Origin: Bathymodiolus brooksi
Taxonomy: Eukaryota; Mollusca; Bivalvia; Mytilida; Modiolidae
Reading direction: 5' to 3'
Assembly (NCBI GenBank): GCA_963680875.1
Contig: OY804583.1
Span: 34,523,331 to 34,587,330 of the forward strand
DNA length: 64,000 nucleotides
Shown one piece after another: positions 13,139 through 27,700 of the stretch. The notes beneath the pieces were generated by a model that saw only the letters and a program-made list of their open reading frames with translations, was not told the origin of the DNA and did not search any database. Each line of letters starts with the position of its first letter. Position 1 is the first letter of the stretch. The position numbers and the translations under genes were made by a program.

Positions 13139-16100
13139 CCAATTTTATTGGTGTTTAACGACACTTTCAACAATGTGTCAGGTATAACGTAGAACATGGT
13201 GATCAGTTTTATTGGTGTTTAATGCCACTTTCAACAATGTTAGTTATAGTGTAGAACATGGTGACCAGTTTTATTGGTGTTTAACGACACTTTCAACAAT
13301 GTGTCAGTTATAACGTAGAACATGGTGAACAGTTTTATTGGTGTTTAACGACACTGTCAACAATGTGTCAGGTATAGCGTATAACATGCTGGCCAGTTTT
13401 ATTGGTGTTTAACGACACTTTCAACAATATGTCAGGTATAACGTAGAACATGGTGACCAGTTTTATTGGTGCTTAACGCCACTTTCAACAATGTGTCAGG
13501 TATAACGTAGAACATGGAGACCTGTTTTATTGGTGCTTAACGACACTTTCAACAATGTGTCAGGTATAATGTAGAACATGGTGACCAGTTTTATTGGTGT
13601 TTAACGCCACTTTCAACAATGTTAGTTATAGTGTAGAACATGGTGACCAGTTTTATTGGTGTTTAACGACACTTTCAACAATGTGTCAGTTATAACGTAG
13701 AACATGGTGAACAGTTTTATTGGTGTTTAACGACACCGTCAACAATGTGTCAGGTATAGCGTATAACATGCTGGCCAGTTTTATTGGTGTTTAACGACAC
13801 TTTCAACAATATGTCAGGTATAACGTAGAACATGGTGACCAGTTTTATTGGTGCTTAACGCCACTTTCAACAATGTGTCAGGTATAACGTAGAACATGGT
13901 GACCTGTTTTATTGGTGCTTAACGACACTTTCAACAATGTGTCAGGTATAATGTAGAACATGGTGACCAGTTTTATTGGTGTTTATCGACACTTTCAACA
14001 ATGTGTCAGGTATAACGTAGAACATGGTGACCAGTTTTATTGGTGTTTAACGCCACTTTCAACAATGTAGTTATAGTGTAGAACATGGTGACCAGTTTTA
14101 TTGGTGTTTAACGTCACTTTCAACAATGTGTCAGTTATAACGTAGAACATGGTGAACAGTTTTATTGGTGTTTAACGACACTTTCAACAATGTGTCAGGT
14201 ATAATGTAGAACATGGTGACCAGTTTTATTGGTGTTTAACGACACTTTCAACAATGTGTCAGGTATAAGATAGAACATGGTGACCAGTTTTATTGGTGTT
14301 TAACGACACTTTCAACAATGTGTCAGGTATAACGTAGAACATGGTGACCAGTTTTATTGGTGTTTATTAACACTTTCAACAATGTGTCAGGTATAACGTA
14401 TTACATGGTGACCAGTTTTATTGGTGTTTAACGACACTCAACAATATGTCAGGTATAATGTAGAACATGGTGACCAGTTTTATTGGTGTTTAACGCCACT
14501 TTCAACAATGTTAGTTATAGTGTAGAACATGGTGACCAGTTTTATTGGTGTTTAACGACACTTTCAACAATGTGTCAGGTATAATGTAGAACATGGTGAC
14601 CAGTTTTATTGGTGTTTAATGCCACTTTCAACAATGTTAGTTATAGTGTAGAACATGGTGACCAGTTTTATTGGTGTTTAATGCCACTTTCAACAATGTG
14701 TCAGGTATAACGTAGAACATGGTGACCAGTTTTATTGATGTTTAACAACACTTTCAACAATGTGTCAGGTATAACGTAGAACATGGTGACCCATTTAATT
14801 GGTGTTTATCGACACTTTCAACAATGTGTCAGGTATAACGTAGAACATGGTGACCAGTTTTATTGGTGTTTAACGACACTTTCAACAATGTGTCAGGTAT
14901 AACGTATGACATGGTGACCAGTTTTATTAGTGTTTAACGACACTTTCAACAATGTGTCAGGTATAACATAGAACATGGTGACCAGTTTTATTGGTGTTTA
15001 ACGACACTTTCAACAATGTGTCAGGTATAACATAGAACATGGTGACCAGTTTTATTGGTGCTTAACGACACTTTCAACAATGTGTCAGGTATAACATAGA
15101 ACATGGTGACCAGTTTTATTGGTGTTTAACGCCACTTTCAACAATGTTAGTTATAGTGTAGAACATGGTGACCAGTTTTATTGGTGTTTAATGCCACTTT
15201 CAACAATGTGTCAGGTATAACGTAGAACATGGTGACCAGTTTTATTGGTGTTTAACGACACTTTCAACAATGTGTCAGGTATAACATAGAACATGGTGAC
15301 CAGTTTTATTGGTGCTTAACGACACTTTCAACAATGTGTCAGGTATAACATAGAACATGGTGACCAGTTTTATTGGTGTTTAACGCCACTTTCAACAATG
15401 TTAGTTATAGTGTAGAACATGGTGACCAGTTTTATTGGTGTTTAACGACACTGTCAACAATGTGTCAGGTATGGCGTATAACATGCTGGCCAGTTTTATT
15501 GGTGTTTAACGACACTTTCAACAATATGTCAGGTATAACGTAGAACATGGTGACCAGTTTTATTGTTGCTTAACGACACTTTCAACAATGTGTCAGGTAT
15601 AACGTAGAACATGGTGACCAATTTTATTGGTGTTTAATGCCACTTTCAACAATGTTAGTTATAGTGTAGAACATGGTGACCAGTTTTATTGGTGTTTAAC
15701 GACACTTTCAACAATGTGTCAGTTATAACGTAGAACATGGTGAACAGTTTTATTGGTGTTTAACGACACTGTCAACAATGTGTCAGGTATAGCGTATAAC
15801 ATGCTGGCCAGTTTTATTGGGGTTTAACGACACTTTCAACAATATGTCAGGTATAACGTAGAACATGGTGACCAGTTTTATTGGTGCTTAACGCCACTTT
15901 CAACAATGTGTCAGGTATAACGTAGAACATGGAGACCTGTTTTATTGGTGCTTAACGACACTTTCAACAATGTGTCAGGTATAATGTAGAACATGGTGAC
16001 CAGTTTTATTGGTGTTTAACGCCACTTTCAACAATGTTAGTTATAGTGTAGAACATGGTGACCAGTTTTATTGGTGTTTAACGACACTTTCAACAATGTG

Positions 16101-18793
16101 TCAGTTATAACGTAGAACATGGTGAACAGTTTTATTGGTGTTTAACGACACTGTCAACAATGTGTCAGGTATAGCGTATAACATGCTGGCCAGTTTTATT
16201 GGTGTTTAACGACACTTTCAACAATATGTCAGGTATAACGTAGAACATGGTGACCAGTTTTATTGTTGCTTAACGACACTTTCAACAATGTGTCAGGTAT
16301 AACGTAGAACATGGTGACCAGTTTTATTGGTGTTTAACGACACTTTCAACAATGTGTCAGGTATAACGTAGAACATGGTGATCAGTTTTATTGGTGTTTA
16401 ACGCCACTTTCATCAATGTTAGTTATAGTGTAGAACATGGTGACCAGTTTTATTGGTGTTTAACGACACTTTCAACAATGTGTCAGGTATAACGTAGAAC
16501 ATGGTGACCAGTTTTATTGGTGTTTAACGCCACTTTCAACAATGTTAGTTATAGTGTAGAACATGGTGACCAGTTTTATTGGTGTTTAACGACACTTTCA
16601 ACAATGTGTCAGTTATAACGTAGAACATGGTGAACAGTTTTATTGGTGTTTAACGACACCGTCAACAATGTGTCAGGTATAGCGTATAACATGCTGGCCA
16701 GTTTTATTGGTGTTTAACGACACTTTCAACAATATGTCAGGTATAACGTAGAACATGGTGACCAGTTTTATTGGTGCTTAACGCCACTTTCAACAATGTG
16801 TCAGGTATAACGTAGAACATGGTGACCTGTTTTATTGGTGCTTAACGACACTTTCAACAATGTGTCAGGTATAATGTAGAACATGGTGACCAGTTTTATT
16901 GGTGTTTATCGACACTTTCAACAATGTGTCAGGTATAACGTAGAACATGGTGACCAGTTTTATTGGTGTTTAACGCCACTTTCAACAATGTAGTTATAGT
17001 GTAGAACATGGTGACCAGTTTTATTGGTGTTTAACGTCACTTTCAACAATGTGTCAGTTATAACGTAGAACATGGTGAACAGTTTTATTGGTGTTTAACG
17101 ACACTTTCAACAATGTGTCAGGTATAATGTAGAACATGGTGACCAGTTTTATTGGTGTTTAACGACACTTTCAACAATGTGTCAGGTATAAGATAGAACA
17201 TGGTGACCAGTTTTATTGGTGTTTAACGACACTTTCAACAATGTGTCAGGTATAACGTAGAACATGGTGACCAGTTTTATTGGTGTTTATTAACACTTTC
17301 AACAATGTGTCAGGTATAACGTATTACATGGTGACCAGTTTTATTGGTGTTTAACGACACTCAACAATATGTCAGGTATAATGTAGAACATGGTGACCAG
17401 TTTTATTGGTGTTTAACGCCACTTTCAACAATGTTAGTTATAGTGTAGAACATGGTGACCAGTTTTATTGGTGTTTAACGACACTTTCAACAATGTGTCA
17501 GGTATAATGTAGAACATGTTGACCTTTTTTATTGGTGTTTAATGCCACTTTCAACAATGTTAGTTATAGTGTAGAACATGGTGACCAGTTTTATTGGTGT
17601 TTAATGCCACTTTAAACAATGTGTCAGGTATAACGTAGAACATGGTGACCAGTTTTATTGATGTTTAACAACACTTTCAACAATGTGTCAGGTATAACGT
17701 AGAACATGGTGACCCATTTAATTGGTGTTTATCGACACTTTCAACAATGTGTCAGGTATAACGTAGAACATGGTGACCAGTTTTATTGGTGTTTAACGAC
17801 ACTTTCAACAATGTGTCAGGTATAACGTATGACCAGTTTTATTGGTGTTTAACGACACTTTCAACAATGTGTCAGGTATAACATAGAACATGGTGACCAG
17901 TTTTATTGGTGTTTAACGACACTTTCAACAATGTGTCAGGTATAACATAGAACATGGTGACCAGTTTTATTGGTGCTTAACGACACTTTCAACAATGTGT
18001 CAGGTATAACATAGAACATGGTGACCAGTTTTATTGGTGTTTAACGCCACTTTCAACAATGTTAGTTATAGTGTAGAACATGGTGACCAGTTTTATTGGT
18101 GTTTAATGCCACTTTCAACAATGTGTCAGGTATAACGTAGAACATGGTGACCAGTTTTATTGGTGTTTAACGACACTTTCAACAATGTGTCAGGTATAAC
18201 ATAGAACATGGTGACCAGTTTTATTGGTGTTTAACGCCACTTTCAACAATGTTAGTTATAGTGTAGAACATGGTGACCAGTTTTATTGGTGTTTAACGAC
18301 ACTTTCAACAATGTGTCAGGTATAACATAGAACATGGTGACCAGTTTTATTGGTGTTTAACGACACTTTCAACAATGTGTCAGGTATAACGTAGAACATG
18401 GTGACCAGTTTTATTGGTGTTTATTAACACTTTCAACAATGTGTCAGGTATAACGTATTACATGGTGACCAGTTTTATTGGTGTTTAACGACACTCAACA
18501 ATATGTCAGGTATAATGTAGAACATGGTGACCAGTTTTATTGGTGTTTAACGCCACTTTCAACAATGTTAGTTATAGTGTAGAACATGGTGACCAGTTTT
18601 ATTGGTGTTTAACGACACTTTCAACAATGTGTCAGGTATAATGTAGAACATGTTGACCTTTTTTATTGGTGTTTAATGCCACTTTCAACAATGTTAGTTA
18701 TAGTGTAGAACATGGTGACCAGTTTTATTGGTGTTTAATGCCACTTTAAACAATGTGTCAGGTATAACGTAGAACATGGTGACCAGTTTTATT

Positions 18794-21700
18794 GATGTTT
18801 AACAACACTTTCAACAATGTGTCAGGTATAACGTAGAACATGGTGACCCATTTAATTGGTGTTTATCGACACTTTCAACAATGTGTCAGGTATAACGTAG
18901 AACATGGTGACCAGTTTTATTGGTGTTTAACGACACTTTCAACAATGTGTCAGGTATAACGTATGACATGGTGACCAGTTTTATTGGTGTTTAACGACAC
19001 TTTCAACAATGTGTCAGGTATAACATAGAACATGGTGACCAGTTTTATTGGTGTTTAACGACACTTTCAACAATGTGTCAGGTATAACATAGAACATGGT
19101 GACCAGTTTTATTGGTGCTTAACGACACTTTCAACAATGTGTCAGGTATAACATAGAACATGGTGACCAGTTTTATTGGTGTTTAACGCCACTTTCAACA
19201 ATGTTAGTTATAGTGTAGAACATGGTGACCAGTTTTATTGGTGTTTAATGCCACTTTCAACAATGTGTCAGGTATAACGTAGAACATGGTGACCAGTTTT
19301 ATTGGTGTTTAACGACACTTTCAACAATGTGTCAGGTATAACATAGAACATGGTGACCAGTTTTATTGGTGCTTAACGACACTTTCAACAATGTGTCAGG
19401 TATAACATAGAACATGGTGACCAGTTTTATTTGTGTTTAACGCCACTTTCAACAATGTTAGTTATAGTGTAGAACATGGTGACCAGTTTTATTGGTGTTT
19501 AACGACACTGTCAACAATGTGTCAGGTATAGCGTATAACATGCTGGCCAGTTTTATTGGTGTTTAACGACACTTTCAACAATATGTCAGGTATAACGTAG
19601 AACATGGTGACCAGTTTTATTGTTGCTTAACGACACTTTCAACAATGTGTCAGGTATAACGTAGAACATGGTGACCAATTTTATTGGTGTTTAACGACAC
19701 TTTCAACAATGTGTCAGGTATAACGTAGAACATGGTGATCAGTTTTATTGGTGTTTAATGCCACTTTCAACAATGTTAGTTATAGTGTAGAACATGGTGA
19801 CCAGTTTTATTGGTGTTTAACGACACTTTCAACAATATGTCAGGTATAACGTAGAACATGGTGACCAGTTTTATTGGTGTTTAACGCCACTTTCAACAAT
19901 GTTAGTTATAGTGTAGAACATGGTGACCAGTTTTATTGGTGTTTAACGACACTTTCAACAATGTGTCAGTTATAACGTAGAACATGGTGAACAGTTTTAT
20001 TGGTGTTTAACGACACTTTCAACAATGTGTCAGGTATAGCGTATAACATGCTGGCCAGTTTTATTGGTGTTTAACGACACTTTCAACAATATGTCAGGTA
20101 TAACGTAGAACATGGTGACCAGTTTTATTGGTGCTTAACGCCACTTTCAACAATGTGTCAGATATAACGTAGAACATGGTGACCTGTTTTATTGGTGCTT
20201 AACGACACTTTCAACAATGTGTCAGGTATAATGTAGAACATGGTGACCAGTTTTATTGGTGTTTATCGACACTTTCAACAATGTGTCAGGTATAACGTAG
20301 AACATGGTGACCAGTTTTATTGGTGTTTAACGCCACTTTCAACAATGTTAGTTATAGTGTAGAACATGGTGACCAGTTTTATTGGTGTTTAACGACACTT
20401 TCAACAATGTGTCAGTTATAACGTAGAACATGGTGAACAGTTTTATTGGTGTTTAACGACACTGTCAACAATGTGTCAGGTATAGCGTATAACATGCTGG
20501 CCAGTTTTATAGGTGTTTAACGACACTTTCAACAATATGTCAGGTATAACGTAGAACATGGTGACCAGTTTTATTGGTGCTTAACGCCACTTTCAACAAT
20601 GTGTCAGGTATAACGTAGAACATGGTGACCAGTTTTATTGGTGCTTAACGACACTTTCAACAATGTGTCAGGTATAATGTAGAACATGGTGACCAGTTTT
20701 ATTGGTGTTTATCGACACTTTCAACAATGTGTCAGGTATAGTGTAGAACATGGTGACCATTTTTATTGGTGTTTAACGACACTTTCAACAATGTGTCAGG
20801 TATAATGTAGAACATGGTGACCAGTTTTATTGGTGTTTATCGACACTTTCAACAATGTGTCAGGTATAACGTATAACATGGTGACCAGTTTTATTGGTGT
20901 TTAACAACACTTTCAACAATGTGTCAGGTATAACGTATAACATGGTGACCAGTTTTATTGGTGTTTAACGACACTGTCAACAATATGTCAGGTGTAATGT
21001 AGAACATGGTGACCAGTTTTATTGGTGTTTAACGCCACTTTCAACAATGTTAGTTATAGTGTAGAACATGGTGACCAGTTTTATTGGTGTTTAACGACAC
21101 TTTCAACAATGTGTCAGGTATAATGTAGAACATGGTGACCAGTTTTATTGATGTTTAACGACACTTTCAACAATGTGTCAGGTATAACATAGAACATGGT
21201 GACCAGTTTTATTGGTGTTTAACGACACTTTCAACAATGTGTCAGGTATAACGTAGAACATGGTGACCAGTTTTATTGGTGTTTATTAACACTTTCAACA
21301 ATGTGTCAGGTATAGCGTATTACATGGTGACCAGTTTTATTGGTGTTTAACGACACTCAACAATGTCAGGTATAACGTAGAACATGGTGACGTTTTATTG
21401 GTGTTTAACGCCACTTTCAACAATGTTAGTTATAGTGTAGAACATGGTGACCAGTTTTATTGGTGTTTAACGACACTTTCAACAATGTGTCAGGTATAAT
21501 GTAGAACATGGTGACCAGTTTTATTGGTGTTTAACGCCACTTTCAACAATGTTAGTTATAGTGTAGAACATGGTGACCAGTTTTATTGGTGTTTAACACC
21601 ACTTTCAACAATATGTTAGGTATAACGTAGAACATGTTGACCTTTTTATTGGTGTTTAACGCCACTTTCAACAATGTTAGTTATAGTGTAGAACATGGTG

Positions 21701-24700
21701 ACCAGTTTTATTGGTGTTTAACGACACTTTCAACAATATGTCAGGTATAACGTAGAACATGGTGACCAGTTTTATTGATGTTTAACAACACTTTCAACAA
21801 TGTGTCAGGTATAACGTAGAACATGGTGACCCATTTAATTGGTGTTTATCGACACTTTCAACAATGTGTCAGGTATAACGTAGAACATGGTGACCAGTTT
21901 TATTGGTGTTTAACGACACTTTCAACAATGTGTCAGGTATAACGTATGACATGGTGACCAGTTTTATTGGTGTTTAACGACACTTTCAACAATGTGTCAG
22001 GTATAACATAGAACATGGTGACCAGTTTTATTGGTGTTTAACGACACTTTCAACAATGTGTCAGGTATAACATAGAACATGGTGACCAGTTTTATTGGTG
22101 CTTAACGACACTTTCAACAATGTGTCAGGTATAACATAGAACATGGTGACCAGTTTTATTGGTGTTTAACGCCACTTTCAACAATGTTAGTTATAGTGTA
22201 GAACATGGTGACCAGTTTTATTGGTGTTTAATGCCACTTTCAACAATGTGTCAGGTATAACGTAGAACATGGTGACCAGTTTTATTGGTGTTTAACGACA
22301 CTTTCAACAATGTGTCAGGTATAACATAGAACATGGTGACCAGTTTTATTGGTGCTTAACGACACTTTCAACAATGTGTCAGGTATAACATAGAACATGG
22401 TGACCAGTTTTATTGGTGTTTAACGCCACTTTCAACAATGTTAGTTATAGTGTAGAACATGGTGACCAGTTTTATTGGTGTTTAACGACACTGTCAACAA
22501 TGTGTCAGGTATAGCGTATAACATGCTGGCCAGTTTTATTGGTGTTTAACGACACTTTCAACAATATGTCAGGTATAACGTAGAACATGGTGACCAGTTT
22601 TATTGTTGCTTAACGACACTTTCAACAATGTGTCAGGTATAACGTAGAACATGGTGACCAGTTTTATTGTTGCTTAACGACACTTTCAACAATGTGTCAG
22701 GTATAACGTAGAACATGGTGACCAGTTTTATTGGTGTTTAACGACACTTTCAACAATGTGTCAGGTATAACGTAGAACATGGTGATCAGTTTTATTGGTG
22801 TTTAACGCCACTTTCATCAATGTTAGTTATAGTGTAGAACATGGTGACCAGTTTTATTGGTGTTTAACGACACTTTCAACAATGTGTCAGGTATAACGTA
22901 GAACATGGTGACCAGTTTTATTGGTGTTTAACACCACTTTCAACAATGTTAGTTATAGTGTAGAACATGGTGACCAGTTTTATTGGTGTTTAACGACACT
23001 TTCAACAATGTGTCAGTTATAACGTAGAACATGGTGAACAGTTTTATTGGTGTTTAACGACACCGTCAACAATGTGTCAGGTATAGCGTATAACATGCTG
23101 GCCAGTTTTATTGGTGTTTAACGACACTTTCAACAATATGTCAGGTATAACGTAGAACATGGTGACCAGTTTTATTGGTGCTTAACGCCACTTTCAACAA
23201 TGTGTCAGGTATAACGTAGAACATGGTGACCTGTTTTATTGGTGCTTAACGACACTTTCAACAATGTGTCAGGTATAATGTAGAACATGGTGACCAGTTT
23301 TATTGGTGTTTATCGACACTTTCAACAATGTGTCAGGTATAACGTAGAACATGGTGACCAGTTTTATTGGTGTTTAACGCCACTTTCAACAATGTAGTTA
23401 TAGTGTAGAACATGGTGACCAGTTTTATTGGTGTTTAACGTCACTTTCAACAATGTGTCAGTTATAACGTAGAACATGGTGAACAGTTTTATTGGTGTTT
23501 AACGACACTTTCAACAATGTGTCAGGTATAATGTAGAACATGGTGACCAGTTTTATTGGTGTTTAATGCCACTTTCAACAATGTGTCAGGTATAACATAG
23601 AACATGGTGACCAGTTTTATTGGTGTTTAACGACACTTTCAACAATGTGTCAGGTATAACGTAGAACATGGTGACCAGTTTTATTGGTGTTTATTAACAC
23701 TTTCAACAATGTGTCAGGTATAACGTATTACATGGTGACCAGTTTTATTGGTGTTTAACGACACTCAACAATATGTCAGGTATAATGTAGAACATGGTGA
23801 CCAGTTTTATTGGTGTTTAACGCCACTTTCAACAATGTTAGTTATAGTGTAGAACATGGTGACCAGTTTTATTGGTGTTTAACGACACTTTCAACAATGT
23901 GTCAGGTATAATGTAGAACATGTTGACCTTTTTTATTGGTGTTTAATGCCACTTTCAACAATGTTAGTTATAGTGTAGAACATGGTGACCAGTTTTATTG
24001 GTGTTTAATGCCACTTTAAACAATGTGTCGGGTATAACGTAGAACATGGTGACCAGTTTTATTGATGTTTAACAACACTTTCAACAATGTGTCAGGTATA
24101 ACGTAGAACATGGTGACCCATTTAATTGGTGTTTATCGACACTTTCAACAATGTGTCAGGTATAACGTAGAACATGGTGACCAGTTTTATTGGTGTTTAA
24201 CGACACTTTCAACAATGTGTCAGGTATAACGTATGACATGGTGACCAGTTTTATTGGTGTTTAACGACACTTTCAACAATGTGTCAGGTATAACATAGAA
24301 CATGGTGACCAGTTTTATTGGTGTTTAACGACACTTTCAACAATGTGTCAGGTATAACATAGAACATGGTGACCAGTTTTATTGGTGCTTAACGACACTT
24401 TCAACAATGTGTCAGGTATAACATAGAACATGGTGACCAGTTTTATTGGTGTTTAACGCCACTTTCAACAATGTTAGTTATAGTGTAGAACATGGTGACC
24501 AGTTTTATTGGTGTTTAATGCCACTTTCAACAATGTGTCAGGTATAACGTAGAACATGGTGACCAGTTTTATTGGTGTTTAACGACACTTTCAACAATGT
24601 GTCAGGTATAACATAGAACATGGTGACCAGTTTTATTGGTGCTTAACGACACTTTCAACAATGTGTCAGGTATAACATAGAACATGGTGACCAGTTTTAT

Positions 24701-27700
24701 TGGTGTTTAACGCCACTTTCAACAATGTTAGTTATAGTGTAGAACATGGTGACCAGTTTTATTGGTGTTTAACGACACTGTCAACAATGTGTCAGGTATA
24801 GCGTATAACATGCTGACCAGTTTTATTGGTGTTTAACGACACTTTCAACAATATGTCAGGTATAACGTAGAACATGGTGACCAGTTTTATTGTTGCTTAA
24901 CGACACTTTCAACAATGTGTCAGGTATAACGTAGAACATGGTGACCAATTTTATTGGTGTTTAACGACACTTTCAACAATGTGTCAGGTATAACGTAGAA
25001 CATGGTGATCAGTTTTATTGGTGTTTAATGCCACTTTCAACAATGTTAGTTATAGTGTAGAACATGGTGACCAGTTTTATTGGTGTTTAACGACACTTTC
25101 AACAATATGTCAGGTATAACGTAGAACATGGTGACCAGTTTTATTGGTGTTTAACGCCACTTTCAACAATGTTAGTTATAGTGTAGAACATGGTGACCAG
25201 TTTTATTGGTGTTTAACGACACTTTCAACAATGTGTCAGTTATAACGTAGAACATGGTGAACAGTTTTATTGGTGTTTAACGACACTTTCAACAATGTGT
25301 CAGGTATAGCGTATAACATGCTGGCCAGTTTTATTGGTGTTTAACGACACTTTCAACAATATGTCAGGTATAACGTAGAACATGGTGACCAGTTTTATTG
25401 GTGCTTAACGCCACTTTCAACAATGTGTCAGGTATAACGTAGAACATGGTGACCTGTTTTATTGGTGCTTAACGACACTTTCAACAATGTGTCAGGTATA
25501 ATGTAGAACATGGTGACCAGTTTTATTGGTGTTTATCGACACTTTCAACAATGTGTCAGGTATAACGTAGAACATGGTGACCAGTTTTATTGGTGTTTAA
25601 CGCCACTTTCAACAATGTTAGTTATAGTGTAGAACATGGTGACCAGTTTTATTGGTGTTTAACGACACTTTCAACAATGTGTCAGTTATAACGTAGAACA
25701 TGGTGAACAGTTTTATTGGTGTTTAACGACACTGTCAACAATGTGTCAGGTATAGCGTATAACATGCTGGCCAGTTTTATAGGTGTTTAACGACACTTTC
25801 AACAATATGTCAGGTATAACGTAGAACATGGTGACCAGTTTTATTGGTGCTTAACGCCACTTTCAACAATGTGTCAGGTATAACGTAGAACATGGTGACC
25901 AGTTTTATTGGTGCTTAACGACACTTTCAACAATGTGTCAGGTATAATGTAGAACATGGTGACCAGTTTTATTGGTGTTTATCGACACTTTCAACAATGT
26001 GTCAGGTATAGTGTAGAACATGGTGACCATTTTTATTGGTGTTTAACGACACTTTCAACAATGTGTCAGGTATAATGTAGAACATGGTGACCAGTTTTAT
26101 TGGTGTTTATCGACACTTTCAACAATGTGTCAGGTATAACGTATAACATGGTGACCAGTTTTATTGGTGTTTAACAACACTTTCAACAATGTGTCAGGTA
26201 TAACGTATAACATGGTGACCAGTTTTATTGGTGTTTAACGACACTGTCAACAATATGTCAGGTGTAATGTAGAACATGGTGACCAGTTTTATTGGTGTTT
26301 AACGCCACTTTCAACAATGTTAGTTATAGTGTAGAACATGGTGACCAGTTTTATTGGTGTTTAACGACACTTTCAACAATGTGTCAGGTATAATGTAGAA
26401 CATGGTGACCAGTTTTATTGATGTTTAACGACACTTTCAACAATGTGTCAGGTATAACATAGAACATGGTGACCAGTTTTATTGGTGTTTAACGACACTT
26501 TCAACAATGTGTCAGGTATAACGTAGAACATGGTGACCAGTTTTATTGGTGTTTATTAACACTTTCAACAATGTGTCAGGTATAGCGTATTACATGGTGA
26601 CCAGTTTTATTGGTGTTTAACGACACTCAACAATGTCAGGTATAACGTAGAACATGGTGACGTTTTATTGGTGTTTAACGCCACATTCAACAATGTTAGT
26701 TATAGTGTAGAACATGGTGACCAGTTTTATTGGTGTTTAACGACACTTTCAACAATGTGTCAGGTATAATGTAGAACATGGTGACCAGTTTTATTGGTGT
26801 TTAACGCCACTTTCAACAATGTTAGTTATAGTGTAGAACATGGTGACCAGTTTTATTGGTGTTTAACACCACTTTCAACAATATGTTAGGTATAACGTAG
26901 AACATGTTGACCTTTTTATTGGTGTTTAACGCCACTTTCAACAATGTTAGTTATAGTGTAGAACATGGTGACCAGTTTTATTGGTGTTTAACGACACTTT
27001 CAACAATATGTCAGGTATAACGTAGAACATGGTGACCAGTTTTATTGATGTTTAACAACACTTTCAACAATGTGTCAGGTATAACGTAGAACATGGTGAC
27101 CCATTTAATTGGTGTTTATCGACACTTTCAACAATGTGTCAGGTATAACGTAGAACATGGTGACCAGTTTTATTGGTGTTTAACGACACTTTCAACAATG
27201 TGTCAGGTATAACGTATGACATGGTGACCAGTTTTATTGGTGTTTAACGACACTTTCAACAATGTGTCAGGTATAACATAGAACATGGTGACCAGTTTTA
27301 TTGGTGTTTAACGACACTTTCAACAATGTGTCAGGTATAACATAGAACATGGTGACCAGTTTTATTGGTGCTTAACGACACTTTCAACAATGTGTCAGGT
27401 ATAACATAGAACATGGTGACCAGTTTTATTGGTGTTTAACGCCACTTTCAACAATGTTAGTTATAGTGTAGAACATGGTGACCAGTTTTATTGGTGTTTA
27501 ATGCCACTTTCAACAATGTGTCAGGTATAACGTAGAACATGGTGACCAGTTTTATTGGTGTTTAACGACACTTTCAACAATGTGTCAGGTATAACATAGA
27601 ACATGGTGACCAGTTTTATTGGTGTTTAACGCCACTTTCAACAATGTTAGTTATAGTGTAGAACATGGTGACCAGTTTTATTGGTGTTTAACGACACTGT